From Primorskyibacter marinus (GTDB lineage: Bacteria > Pseudomonadota > Alphaproteobacteria > Rhodobacterales > Rhodobacteraceae), in contig NZ_QJSD01000001.1 in assembly GCF_003313245.1 (NCBI RefSeq), positions 620,001-684,000 of the forward strand: a stretch of 64,000 bases of DNA, read 5' to 3'. Below the pieces are notes generated by a model. That model saw nothing but the letters and a program-made list of their open reading frames with translations, made no database searches and was not told where the DNA came from. A program made the position numbers and the translations under genes. The first letter of the stretch is position 1, and each line of letters begins with the position of its first letter. This document shows positions 1 to 8,905 of this stretch, in pieces.

Positions 1-163
1 GAAGTGACGGCTCCACGCGTGTTACCTTTGCAAGATATATGTTGCCAGCTAGCTGACGTTTGTTTTCAGATTCAAAGTCGAATTCCTCAACCTTGGTTCC
101 GTCAACCACCACAACGCGGGTTTCTTCCGCGTGGGTGGCATCGATAAGCATTTTCTTGGCCAT
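1..163 (-). CDS. rne: Ribonuclease E, N-terminal 54 residues (cut by window edge)
   Basis: Reading leftwards from an ATG at 163, the protein begins MAKKMLIDATHAEETRVVVV and continues through VEEFDFESENKRQLAGNIYL and a KVTRVEPSL end. This is the conserved N-terminus of alphaproteobacterial RNase E/G, the start of its RNase H-like and S1 RNA-binding region. RNase E is the essential endonuclease that starts mRNA decay and processes rRNA and tRNA. The reading frame is still open at base 1, so the rest, including the catalytic DNase I-like region, lies outside the window. The gene is preceded by nearly 600 nt without a credible gene, consistent with the long, often autoregulatory leader known for rne in other bacteria. 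Identification rests on the N-terminal sequence alone, which is distinctive. Confidence 0.9.
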   Translation of the reverse strand, partial: MAKKMLIDATHAEETRVVVVDGTKVEEFDFESENKRQLAGNIYLAKVTRVEPSL

Positions 164-746
164 GTTTTCCGTTCGCATGCCGCAACCGTCCGCATCCCAG
201 GGGGAGCGGACGGTTCACGGCAATGACTTTTCTGGGCGAGAGACGGCGCGACGCTGGTGGAAGACGCTCGGTCCCCCACTGCCAGCCTCAAATCATGCGC
301 GCGCTTCATCGCGGTTCTTCTCCGACGCCTGCCACAAGGGTCACGGCGCCCATTTACGACCCGTCGCTTGCGCGTTCCGGGCATTCGGTGCGGCCTTTCG
401 GCCCGATCGGTCTGGTCAGATCCGTCAGGGATTTCCTGACGCCACATCTGACCAGCGAAACTCTCATCGGCGCGTTCCGCATGGGAAACTGCGCCATTAC
501 GCCAGCATAAAGCGTCGACGACCTGAAATACAATCCACAATCGCATGTCGCGCGGGGAAAACCCGCGCACGTCAAAGTTGTGCATCAAAAAATACACCCA
601 CCCGCTCGGGCCATGCCTCTTTCATAATTCTTCTTGGCTCAAATACTCCGGGGAGTCCGAGGGGCAGGCCCCTCGGTCCCGTCGCATCCGCGGACGCGGA
701 CCTCAAACGCCTTTCAGCACCGCCGCATCAACGCGAACAATCTGTC
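164..746. other. 583-nt gap upstream of rne
   Basis: I see no credible gene. Long open frames cross it on both strands, but they lack ribosome-binding sites and family resemblance. It holds a small perfect hairpin at 550-568 (7-bp stem GCGCGGG, loop GAAAA, no T-run) and one copy of the dispersed repeat at 629-676. The rne promoter and leader must lie here; I found no convincing -10/-35 pair. Confidence 0.5.
629..676 (+). repeat. Dispersed intergenic repeat, copy 1
   Basis: It begins with TTCTTGGCTCAAATACTCCG (631-650) and ends in a nearly perfect hairpin at 657-676 (CCGAGGGGC, AG, GCCCCTCGG). The same module recurs at 44709-44772, 47832-47882 and 49378-49430. It lies directly 3' of the dehydrogenase gene that ends at 747, so the hairpin could also help end that transcript. 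Confidence 0.8.
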
Positions 747-1625
747 TCATCGCGTTTCCAAAGCCCGCAAGCGCCGGATCAGGCTGGACGTGTCCCAGCG
801 TCCGCCGCCCAGCTTTTGCACGTCCTTGTAGAATTGATCGACCAGCGCGGTGACCGGCAGGCTGGCCCCGGTTTCATCGGCCGTATCCAGACAAATGCCC
901 AGATCCTTGCGCATCCAGTCCACGGCAAAGCCATGCTCGAATTCGTCAGCAATCATCGTCTCGTATCGGTTGGACATCTGCCAGGACCCGGCGGCCCCCT
1001 GGCTGATCACCTCGACCACGGCGGTGCCGTCCAGCCCCGCCTTCTCGGCAAAATGCAGTGCTTCGGACAAGCCCTGCACAAGACCCGCAATGGCAATCTG
1101 GTTGCACATCTTGGTCATCTGCCCGGCACCGCTGTCACCGATACGGCGGCAGATGCGGGCATAGGCGGAAATTACGGGTTCGGCCTTGGCATAGCTGTCG
1201 GCATCACCACCACACATGACCGACAAGACGCCATTCTCGGCCCCTGCCTGCCCACCGGAAATCGGCGCATCGACAAATCCCAACCCGGCCTCACTGGCGG
1301 CTGCGTACAACTCAGAGGTGACTTTTGCCGACACTGTTGTGTGATCGACAAAGATCGCCCCCGACGCCATCCCGGCAAACGCACCCTCTTCGCCCAGACA
1401 GACACCGCGCAGATCATCGTCATTGCCGACACAGGACATGACGAAATCAGCACCTTTGGCGGCCTCGGCCGGGGTTGCGGCAGAGGCACCCCCGTATTCG
1501 CCCACCCATTTCTCGGCCTTGGCTGCGGTCCGGTTGTAGACCGTCACCTCGTGCCCCGCCTTCTGCAAATGCCCGGCCATCGGATAGCCCATTACACCCA
1601 GACCCAGAAATGCCAGCTTGGCCAT
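747..1625 (-). CDS. 3-hydroxyisobutyrate dehydrogenase family NAD(P)-dependent reductase
   Basis: A 292-residue protein of the beta-hydroxyacid dehydrogenase family, which oxidises or reduces short beta-hydroxyacids such as 3-hydroxyisobutyrate, tartronate semialdehyde or succinic semialdehyde with NAD(P). The N-terminal Rossmann motif is visible (FLGLGVMGYPMAGHL, about residues 5-19), followed by the substrate-loop motif DAPISGGQAGAENG and the catalytic-lysine segment GAGQMTKMCNQ. Length is normal for the family. The start is well supported: AAGGAGAAGTGAT directly precedes the ATG at 1625. It is monocistronic, divergent from the acylase gene at 1734 with about 100 nt for both promoters. The exact substrate cannot be read from the sequence; mmsB, garR or a GLYR-type succinic semialdehyde reductase are all possible. 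Confidence 0.85.
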   Translation of the reverse strand: MAKLAFLGLGVMGYPMAGHLQKAGHEVTVYNRTAAKAEKWVGEYGGASAATPAEAAKGADFVMSCVGNDDDLRGVCLGEEGAFAGMASGAIFVDHTTVSAKVTSELYAAASEAGLGFVDAPISGGQAGAENGVLSVMCGGDADSYAKAEPVISAYARICRRIGDSGAGQMTKMCNQIAIAGLVQGLSEALHFAEKAGLDGTAVVEVISQGAAGSWQMSNRYETMIADEFEHGFAVDWMRKDLGICLDTADETGASLPVTALVDQFYKDVQKLGGGRWDTSSLIRRLRALETR

Positions 1626-1733
1626 ATCACTTCTCCTTCAATTCCTGTCTGCCGAGTTGTGTCGCGCCGGCGCTTGGTTGACAAGGGGCCATCCCTGCCG
1701 AACACACGGACGGGCACGCGAACGGAGGCGGAC

Positions 1734-4193
1734 ATGGTGACGGTTTTCAGATGGTTGGTGCGGATCACCGGCGCGGTGCTGGTGTTCAGCTGTCTTGTCA
1801 TCGCTTTGATCTACTACCTCGCATCGCAATCACTGCCCGACTATGACAAGGCGTTGAAAGTCAACGGCACCACGACCGAAATCGAGATCGTGCGCGACCA
1901 CGCCAATGTGCCGCATATCTTCGCCGGTGCGGACCGAGATGTGTTTTTCGGCCTTGGCTACGCCCATGCGCAGGACCGCCTGTGGCAGATGATGATGTTG
2001 CGCCGCACGGTGCAGGGCCGCCTGTCAGAGATGTTCGGCGCGCGCACCGTCAATACCGACAAGCTGCTGCGACGTCTGGATTTCTACCCCCTTGCCACCC
2101 GCTCGGTCGAGGCGCAGGACGCCCGAACCATGCGCGCGCTGGAAGGCTATGCCGCAGGCGTGAACGCCCGCATCGCCGAGATCAACCGTGACAGTCTGGG
2201 CCGTGGCGCGCCAGAGTTCTTCCTGTTCGATACCGCCATCCCGCCCTGGCGACCGGCGGATTCCGTGGCCATCGTCAAGCTGATGGCGCTTCAGCTGTCC
2301 GGGCAACTCTCGACCGAGGTTCTGCGCGCGCGTACATCGCTGCTCTTGCCCGACGAGAACCGACTTGCCGACATCCTGCCCGACATGCCCGGACCCGGCA
2401 TCGCCGCCCTGCCCGATTATGCGGCACTGGTTCCGGGCGTTCCGCGCTATGCCAAAGCAAATCCCCGCGACGACGACCCGCTCAATCCGGTGAAACGACG
2501 CGGCTTTGCGGGTGCCTCCAACGGTTGGGCCGCTGCCCCTTCCCGCTCCGCCTCGGGTGGGACGCTCTTGGCCAATGATCCGCATCTGGAATTCACCGCC
2601 CCCTCCACCTGGTATCTTGCGCGGCTGGAATTATCCGCGGGCGGTGTCATCGGTGCCACGATCCCAGGCATTCCGGCGGTCCTGACCGGGCGCAGCGACA
2701 GGTTGGGCTGGGGCCTGACCTCTGCCTATCTGGACGATCAGGACGTGCGGATAGAGGCGCTCAACCCCGATAATCCCGAAGAATACCGTACACCCGACGG
2801 GTTCAAAACCTTCGAGACGCGCAAATCGATCATCTCCATCAAGGATGACGCACCGATCACCATGACCCTGCGCTGGACCGATAACGGGCCGGTCTTGCCA
2901 GGCACGCATTACGATCTGGACACGATCACGCCGCCGGGCCATGTGGCCTCGCTGTCGTGGACGGCCCTTAGCCCGCATGACACGTCGATGACAGCCGCCG
3001 TCAATCTGATGTATGCAGGGTCTGTCGACGAGGCGCTTGGCGTATCCGAGGATTTCATCGCACCGGCCCAGAACCTGACTTTGGCGGATCAGAACAACGT
3101 GGCGTTGGTGATGGTCGGCGCAATGCCAAGTCGGAACGCGCGCCATCAAAGCAAGGGACGGCTGCCCACGCAAGGGTGGCGTCCGGAAAACCGCTGGAAC
3201 GGACGGCTGCCCTTTTCCGACAATCCGCGCTTTGTCTCGCCCGCAGGCGGCATCGTCGGCAATACCAACAACAAGATCGTGGACCGGCCGTTTCCACAGC
3301 ATGTCAGCTATGACTGGGGCGACAGTCAGCGCATCCAGCGTTGGGAACGCCTGATGCAGGGACGCGAGGTTCACACCCGAGACAGCTTTATCGAGGCGCA
3401 GTTGGATACGGTCAGCACCACGGCGCGCACCCTCTTGCCGCTGATCGGTGCCGATCTGTGGTTCACGACCGAAGCCGCCCCCGAAGGCACGCCGGAACGC
3501 CGCCGGCAGGACGCGCTGAACCTGCTGGCCGGGTGGAACGGCGAAATGAACGAACACCTGCCGGAACCGCTGCTTTATGCCGCGTGGCTGCGGGCGCTTC
3601 AGGAACGGCTGATCCGCGACGATCTTGGCCCGCTGGCGGACGAATACGACCATGTCGAGCCGTTGTTCATCGAACGGGTATTTCGCGATGTGGACGGCGC
3701 GGCAGCGTGGTGCGACATCATCCGCAGCGCCGCCGTCGAGACTTGCACCGATATTTCCCGGCTGGCGCTTGACGATGCGCTGGTCTGGGTCGCCGAGACC
3801 TATGGCACCGCGCTTGAATCCCTGCGCTGGGGCGACGCCCACGAAGCCACCCATGACCATCCGGTGCTGGGCAAAGTCGCGGTGCTGAACTATTTCGTGA
3901 ACATCCGCCAATCAACCAGCGGCGGTGACAACACGCTGATGCGCGGCCGCACCCGCGGCACCGGGCCGGACCCGTTTCAAAACACCCATGGCGCGGGCTA
4001 TCGCGGGGTCTATGATTTTGCCGATCCCGACAGTTCGGTCTTTGTCACCGCGACCGGACAATCGGGCCACTTCCTGTCCCGCCACTATGACGATCTGGGA
4101 CAGCTTTGGCGGCGTGGAGAATATATCCCGATGTCTCTGGACGCCGATCTTGCCCGTGCGGCGGCTGTCGGCATCACGCGTTTGACGCCCTGA
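1734..4193 (+). CDS. Penicillin acylase family protein (peptidase S45, Ntn hydrolase)
   Basis: An 819-residue precursor. A membrane segment at about residues 9-30 suggests it is anchored in, or exported across, the inner membrane. The alpha-chain motif GLGYAHAQDRLWQM is near residue 77. The self-processing site is GASNGWAAAPS with the catalytic nucleophile Ser262; family members cut before this Ser to free the beta chain. Downstream are NDPHLEF, WGLTSAYLDDQDV and GGIVGNTNNK, all typical of the family. The start at 1734 is fixed by GGAGG at 1724-1728; the open frame continues far upstream, but that part has no ribosome-binding site or homology. Family members hydrolyse penicillins, acyl-homoserine lactones or other N-acyl amides; nothing here decides the substrate. 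It stands alone, convergent with hflX. Confidence 0.9.
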   Translation: MVTVFRWLVRITGAVLVFSCLVIALIYYLASQSLPDYDKALKVNGTTTEIEIVRDHANVPHIFAGADRDVFFGLGYAHAQDRLWQMMMLRRTVQGRLSEMFGARTVNTDKLLRRLDFYPLATRSVEAQDARTMRALEGYAAGVNARIAEINRDSLGRGAPEFFLFDTAIPPWRPADSVAIVKLMALQLSGQLSTEVLRARTSLLLPDENRLADILPDMPGPGIAALPDYAALVPGVPRYAKANPRDDDPLNPVKRRGFAGASNGWAAAPSRSASGGTLLANDPHLEFTAPSTWYLARLELSAGGVIGATIPGIPAVLTGRSDRLGWGLTSAYLDDQDVRIEALNPDNPEEYRTPDGFKTFETRKSIISIKDDAPITMTLRWTDNGPVLPGTHYDLDTITPPGHVASLSWTALSPHDTSMTAAVNLMYAGSVDEALGVSEDFIAPAQNLTLADQNNVALVMVGAMPSRNARHQSKGRLPTQGWRPENRWNGRLPFSDNPRFVSPAGGIVGNTNNKIVDRPFPQHVSYDWGDSQRIQRWERLMQGREVHTRDSFIEAQLDTVSTTARTLLPLIGADLWFTTEAAPEGTPERRRQDALNLLAGWNGEMNEHLPEPLLYAAWLRALQERLIRDDLGPLADEYDHVEPLFIERVFRDVDGAAAWCDIIRSAAVETCTDISRLALDDALVWVAETYGTALESLRWGDAHEATHDHPVLGKVAVLNYFVNIRQSTSGGDNTLMRGRTRGTGPDPFQNTHGAGYRGVYDFADPDSSVFVTATGQSGHFLSRHYDDLGQLWRRGEYIPMSLDADLARAAAVGITRLTP

Positions 4194-4251
4194 GATTCCG
4201 GGATTTCGGGCGGCCACATGCCGGCCCTGACACAGCCTAACCGCGTCACGC

Positions 4252-5526
4252 TCAAAGCTGGCCGTATTCTCCGGCTTGCTTGGCGCTCCAGTTCACGGTG
4301 ATCTCGAACCCGTCATCGGTCTGACGTTCCTGCGTGACGACCCCGCGTTCGTGCAGCCACGCGCGCTGTTTGCCGGCGTCAAAGCCCAGAACAAGCTCTT
4401 CGGTCTGTTTCTGGGCGTCCAATGCCGCGCGTATCGCGTCAAGCAGCGCGTCCATGCCTTCGCCCGTCATGGCAGAGACCGTCAGCACATTCTCGTCCCG
4501 TTCGGCGCGCGCGCGCAAGGCCTCGGCGTCTTCGTCCGCCACCAGATCAAGCTTGTTCCAGACCTCCAGCATCGGCGTCGCATCGGTGATGCCCAACCCG
4601 TCTAGGATTTCGCGCACATCCGCCGCCTGCTCCTCGCTGCCATCATGGCTGATGTCGCGGACATGGCAGATCAGATCGGCGGCCAGCACCTCTTCGAGCG
4701 TGGCGCGGAACGCGGCGACCAGTTCCGTCGGCAGATCAGAGATGAACCCCACCGTATCCGACAGGATCACATCCAGACCGTTTTCCAGCCGCACCGCCCG
4801 CATGGTCGGATCAAGCGTGGCGAACAACATATCCTTCGCCATCACCTCTGCCCCGGTCAACCGGTTGAAAAGCGTCGATTTCCCGGCGTTGGTATAGCCC
4901 ACAAGTGCGACAATCGGATAAGGCACCTTGGCCCGCGCGGCACGGTGCAAGGCGCGGGTCTTGACGACTTTCTCAAGCTGGCGGCGCAGCCGGACAAGCT
5001 GGTCGTCAATCGCGCGGCGGTCCGCCTCGATCTGCGTCTCACCGGGGCCGCCGACAAAACCAAGCCCGCCGCGCTGGCGTTCCAGATGGGTCCAGGCACG
5101 GACGAGACGGGTTCGCTGATAGGACAGCGCCGCCATCTCGACCTGCAACACGCCCTCGCGCGTTGCGGCACGGTCGCTGAAAATCTCCAGGATCAAGCCG
5201 GTCCGGTCGAGGATCTTGACGTCCCAGGCCTTTTCCAGATTGCGCTGCTGAACCGGGCTGAGCGGGCCATCGACCAGCACAAGCTCGATCTCGGCATCCT
5301 CGAAGAGGTGCCTCAGCTCTTCTATCTTGCCGGTGCCGAACAGGCCCGCCGGCTGCGGTTTGGGCAGACGAATGACATCCGCGCCCACAACCTCAAGATC
5401 CGGCAGGGCCGCAGCCAGGGCGACGCCCTCTTGCAACGCAGGACCGGGTTCGCGCCGCTGCCGATCAGACAGAATGTCAGGATGCAGAACCCAGGCCCGG
5501 GTCACATGCGTGTCGTGTTCTCTCAA
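4252..5526 (-). CDS. hflX: GTPase HflX
   Basis: A 424-residue HflX of the OBG-HflX GTPase group, which binds the 50S subunit and splits stalled or heat-damaged ribosomes. The N-terminal HflX domain includes the glycine-rich segment [19 protein letters not shown]. The GTPase domain shows G1 (GYTNAGKST), the G2 region TLDPT, G3 (DTVGF) and G4 (NKLD). The proposed start is a TTG at 5526 that overlaps the hfq stop (TTGA), implying translational coupling; an in-frame GTG at 5505 ([10 protein letters not shown]) is an alternative. It is last in the ntr-trk-hfq-hflX gene run. The hfq-hflX order is conserved in many proteobacteria. Confidence 0.95.
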   Translation of the reverse strand: MREHDTHVTRAWVLHPDILSDRQRREPGPALQEGVALAAALPDLEVVGADVIRLPKPQPAGLFGTGKIEELRHLFEDAEIELVLVDGPLSPVQQRNLEKAWDVKILDRTGLILEIFSDRAATREGVLQVEMAALSYQRTRLVRAWTHLERQRGGLGFVGGPGETQIEADRRAIDDQLVRLRRQLEKVVKTRALHRAARAKVPYPIVALVGYTNAGKSTLFNRLTGAEVMAKDMLFATLDPTMRAVRLENGLDVILSDTVGFISDLPTELVAAFRATLEEVLAADLICHVRDISHDGSEEQAADVREILDGLGITDATPMLEVWNKLDLVADEDAEALRARAERDENVLTVSAMTGEGMDALLDAIRAALDAQKQTEELVLGFDAGKQRAWLHERGVVTQERQTDDGFEITVNWSAKQAGEYGQL

Positions 5527-5762
5527 CTGTTCTCTTCGCCGTCATACAGGTTGATTGGCTGCGAGGGCATGATCGTCGAAATGGCGTGCTTGTAGACCAA
5601 CTGAGATTGTCCGTCGCGACGCAACAGCACGCAGAAATTGTCAAACCAAGTAATCACCCCCTGCAACTTTACACCGTTGATAAGGAATACGGTGACCGGA
5701 ACCTTGGTCTTGCGAACGTGGTTCAGGAACGCGTCTTGCAGGTTTTGCCTATCGGAAGCCAT
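5523..5762 (-). CDS. hfq: RNA chaperone Hfq
   Basis: A 79-residue protein starting [18 protein letters not shown], with the Sm1 region ([20 protein letters not shown]) and the Sm2 signature [12 protein letters not shown]. It forms the hexameric ring that pairs small RNAs with mRNAs. The ATG at 5762 is preceded by AAAGGCG; the frame runs on 18 codons further upstream, but that part does not resemble Hfq. The C-terminal tail is very short, as usual in Rhodobacterales. Its stop overlaps the hflX start. About 125 nt separate it from the trkH stop, so it may have its own promoter. Confidence 0.97.
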   Translation of the reverse strand: MASDRQNLQDAFLNHVRKTKVPVTVFLINGVKLQGVITWFDNFCVLLRRDGQSQLVYKHAISTIMPSQPINLYDGEENS

Positions 5763-5887
5763 TGAAATCGCCTTTATTCTTGTCGTGTCGCGCAGTTCGG
5801 AACGCCCTCGATGCACGATTATGTATTGCTGGTTTCAGAGTTACCAGCAGAAATCCATGCTCTTTTCGCGAGCGCGGCATTGTGATG

Positions 5888-7408
5888 CTATTCACGCCAC
5901 AGATCCGGAGTGATCATCGCAATGATTGCCAGCGTCTCGAACCGCCCCAAAATCATCGCAGCACACAGGAAAATCTTGGCCTCCGCCCCCAGCCGCACCA
6001 GATCTATCGGGGTCTCGGACGCCGAAGTGATCAACGGGCCGGTGGTGGACAAAGTTGCGATCGCAAGCACCATGGCGTTCTCGAACGGGACATGCACGGC
6101 CGTCAGCGCCATTGTCACAACGGTGAAGGACAGCGCGAACAGCATGAAGAAGATCCAGGCGATGAAGGCACCGGACCGCCGGACGCGCCGGGTAAAGGCA
6201 CTGGCCCGCCCCACCGAATGTGGATGCACCAGCCGCTCGATCTCTCGCATACCGTTGAGATAAAGCGCAAAAACCCGCAACAGCTTGACCCCGCCCGCCG
6301 TCGTGGCCACACCACCGCCGATCAGCGAAAGACCAAGCAGGATCAAGCCGGGTGTCTGAAGCCCCGACCAGTTTTGCGCCTCGTTCCATTCCGCGCTTTC
6401 AAACCCGGTGGTGGTCAGGAAGGACAGAACGGTAAAGGTCGCTCCCCAATAGGCCCGCAGCCCCGCCATCAGGTTTTCTTCTTCGTTAAACTCGAACGAG
6501 GCGATCCAGTGCCGCAGAAACAGCAAGAGCGGCACGCCGATCACAAAGATCAGGCCAAGCCGGAACTCCGGATCATGGCGCAGACCGGGTTGGGCGCGGT
6601 TGATCGTATCGCTGGAAAAGGTCAGCCGGGACAGCGCGAAGGCGAGAAAGAAAAACACGACCACCTCTCCGGCGAACCCGCCAGAGGCATTCTCCAGCCC
6701 GCCGACCGAGGAAATACCGCTGGTGGCCATCACCGACATGGCATGGATCACCGCCACCAAGGGACGATCCCCCGCCACCATGAGTGCCAGCCACAGCACC
6801 AGTGTCAGCCCGGCATAGATCGGCACCAGATAATGCGCGCTGCGCCACAGCCGCCGTGTGGGGTCGGCCATGTCCAGACGCGCCGCCCCGGCCGCCGAGA
6901 TCTGGCCGGGCTCGCCGCCCGCTGTCACCTCAAACCCGCCCAGGGTCAGCGGCGCGAGAATGGCGGCCGCCGCGATCCACATCAGCAAGCCGCCCAGCCA
7001 GCCGACCTCGGCGCGCCACAGATGCTGCGTTCGGGTCAGGCGGTCAGGCTCGAACAGCGTGGCGCCCGTGGTGGTCAGGCTGGACACCATTTCAAAATAG
7101 GCGTTCAGGAACGTCGTCGTGCGCACCGCCTCGAAGAACGGGACAGCCAGCAGCGCGGGAATCAGCACGAACCCGGCCAAAAGCGCCGCAAGCTGGCGCT
7201 GCGCGCTCAGGGTGATGGTCCTCCCCGACATCGCCGTGGCCACCAGCCCCGACAGAACCAGCCCGACGACGCTGGTATAGAAGAAGCTGCGCGCTTCGTG
7301 AAAGCTTTGTTGGGCAAGGGCATAGGCGGCCGGAACCAGCATCGCCGCGCAGGCCAGTATCGTAAGCAACAGAAGGAACGGCAGAAGCTTCAGGCGATTC
7401 AGCAGCAT
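5888..7408 (-). CDS. trkH: Potassium uptake protein TrkH
   Basis: A 506-residue, strongly hydrophobic protein with four repeated selectivity-filter loops: SSLTTTGAT, MATSGISSVGG, LSFLTTTGFES and TLSTTGPLITS. This is the four-fold pseudo-symmetric pore of TrkH/KtrB potassium transporters. It works with the cytosolic NAD-binding regulator TrkA, encoded immediately upstream with a gap of only 4 nt, so the two are clearly co-transcribed. The length fits TrkH. Confidence 0.93.
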   Translation of the reverse strand: MLLNRLKLLPFLLLLTILACAAMLVPAAYALAQQSFHEARSFFYTSVVGLVLSGLVATAMSGRTITLSAQRQLAALLAGFVLIPALLAVPFFEAVRTTTFLNAYFEMVSSLTTTGATLFEPDRLTRTQHLWRAEVGWLGGLLMWIAAAAILAPLTLGGFEVTAGGEPGQISAAGAARLDMADPTRRLWRSAHYLVPIYAGLTLVLWLALMVAGDRPLVAVIHAMSVMATSGISSVGGLENASGGFAGEVVVFFFLAFALSRLTFSSDTINRAQPGLRHDPEFRLGLIFVIGVPLLLFLRHWIASFEFNEEENLMAGLRAYWGATFTVLSFLTTTGFESAEWNEAQNWSGLQTPGLILLGLSLIGGGVATTAGGVKLLRVFALYLNGMREIERLVHPHSVGRASAFTRRVRRSGAFIAWIFFMLFALSFTVVTMALTAVHVPFENAMVLAIATLSTTGPLITSASETPIDLVRLGAEAKIFLCAAMILGRFETLAIIAMITPDLWRE

Positions 7409-7412
7409 GGCA

Positions 7413-8789
7413 TCAGAAGAAGTCGATAGAGACCTGCAACAGCCGCTCTACCTCGGGCACGTCGCTGGTCATGGCAAAGATCACGATCATATCGCCTTCG
7501 TCGATCCGCAGGCCGCCCGCGGGCTTTACCACCTTGCCCTCTTTCATCACCGCGCCCACCAGCACGCCTTCGGGGAAGTCGATGTCGCGTATTTTCTGCC
7601 CAGAGATCGGCGATGTGGACAGCACCTCTGCCTCGATTACCTCTGCCTCGGCATCCCCGATGGAATAGACGGCACGCACCCGGCCATGGCGGATATGGCG
7701 CAGGATCGAACTGACGGTGGTGGCGCGCGGGTTGATATAGGCGTCAATGCCAAGCGGCCCCATCAGCGGCACCAGTGTCGGATCGTTGATCAGTACAATG
7801 GCCATCGGACAGCCCGCAGCCTTGGCGCGCACGGCGGCCAGCATGTTGGTCTTGTCATCATCCGTAACGCAGAGAACGGCATCTGCACGATCTATATTGG
7901 CCTCGGCCAGCAAGGTTGCATCCAGCCCGTCGCCGTGCAGAACGATGGTCTTTTCCAGCACATCGGCGGCGCGTTCGGCCACGCCACGATTTTTCTCGAT
8001 CACCTTGGCGCGGACGCGTTCGGCGCGGGCCTCAAGCTGTCGGGAGACGGTCAAGCCGACATTACCGCCGCCGATCAGGACGACACGTTCCTGCTTTTTG
8101 ACTGATTTTCCAAAGATTTCCATGGTGCGGCGAATGTCGTCCGCATGTGACATCACATAGCAATCATCGCCGACAAACAGCTGATCGCCCGGATCGGGGG
8201 CCCAAAGCGTGCCATCGCGCCTGATGCCCACCACGATCGAGCGAAGGGTGGAAAACAGATCCGTCAACTGTCGAAGCGGCGTGTTCACGACCGGGCAGCC
8301 TTCCTCGATCGTGAGACCAAGAAGATGCGCCTTGCCGTCAAGGAAGGTTTCTGTGTCAAAGGCCGAGGGTGCCGCCAACCGTTGCAGGGCAGCATCCGCG
8401 ACCTCGCGTTCAGGACTGATGACCACGTCAATCGGCATGTGGTCGCGGCGATACAGGTCCGAATAGATCGCCGTCAGATAGCTTTGTGACCGCAGCCGCG
8501 CCACTTTGCGCGGGATCGCAAAGATCGAATGCGCCACCTGACAGGTCACCATGTTGACCTCGTCCGAATGTGTGGCGGCGATGATCATGTCCGCATCGCG
8601 CGCGCCTGCACGATCAAGGATGTCAGGATAGGATGCGAACCCCGCGATGCCCTGCACATCCAGCGTATCGGTGGCGCGCCGCACGAGGTCGGGATTGTTG
8701 TCCACGACCGTCACATCGTTGCGTTCGCCAGACAGATGCCGTGCGATCTGCCAGCCAACCTGGCCTGCCCCGCAGATGATGACCTTCAT
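7413..8789 (-). CDS. trkA: Trk system potassium uptake protein TrkA
   Basis: A 458-residue protein made of two RCK units. The first starts MKVIICGAGQVGWQIARHLS, a Rossmann GxGxxG nucleotide site. The second contains VLIGGGNVGLTVSRQLEARA near residue 234. Each is followed by a TrkA-C domain (for example GCPVVNTPLRQL and LSTSPISGQKIRD). It gates the TrkH pore according to NAD(H)/ATP binding. It lies between ntrX and trkH; 116 nt separate it from the ntrX stop. Association of trkA with ntrYX is common in alphaproteobacteria. Confidence 0.94.
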   Translation of the reverse strand: MKVIICGAGQVGWQIARHLSGERNDVTVVDNNPDLVRRATDTLDVQGIAGFASYPDILDRAGARDADMIIAATHSDEVNMVTCQVAHSIFAIPRKVARLRSQSYLTAIYSDLYRRDHMPIDVVISPEREVADAALQRLAAPSAFDTETFLDGKAHLLGLTIEEGCPVVNTPLRQLTDLFSTLRSIVVGIRRDGTLWAPDPGDQLFVGDDCYVMSHADDIRRTMEIFGKSVKKQERVVLIGGGNVGLTVSRQLEARAERVRAKVIEKNRGVAERAADVLEKTIVLHGDGLDATLLAEANIDRADAVLCVTDDDKTNMLAAVRAKAAGCPMAIVLINDPTLVPLMGPLGIDAYINPRATTVSSILRHIRHGRVRAVYSIGDAEAEVIEAEVLSTSPISGQKIRDIDFPEGVLVGAVMKEGKVVKPAGGLRIDEGDMIVIFAMTSDVPEVERLLQVSIDFF

Positions 8790-8905
8790 TCCAAGCCCTT
8801 CCGGCGAAACGTTCTACGCCGGATTTGCATGACAGATGCCCCCGCGAGGGTCAATCCGGCAGCATCTGGGCAAGAGAATGGGTTGCGCATGCGCTGGCCG
8901 TGTCG

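Noticed and set aside
49-597. 182-codon minus-strand frame before rne
   Set aside because: It overlaps the rne start in another frame, has no likeness to any family and is Arg-rich.
60-1733. Open frame continuous with the acylase gene, giving a 1377-residue protein
   Set aside because: The first 558 codons run antisense through the dehydrogenase gene and the rne leader, have Arg/Pro/His-rich shadow composition, and the acylase has its own ribosome-binding site at 1724.
5762-7429. 555-codon plus-strand frame opposite trkH
   Set aside because: Gln/Arg/His-rich shadow of the hydrophobic trkH frame.
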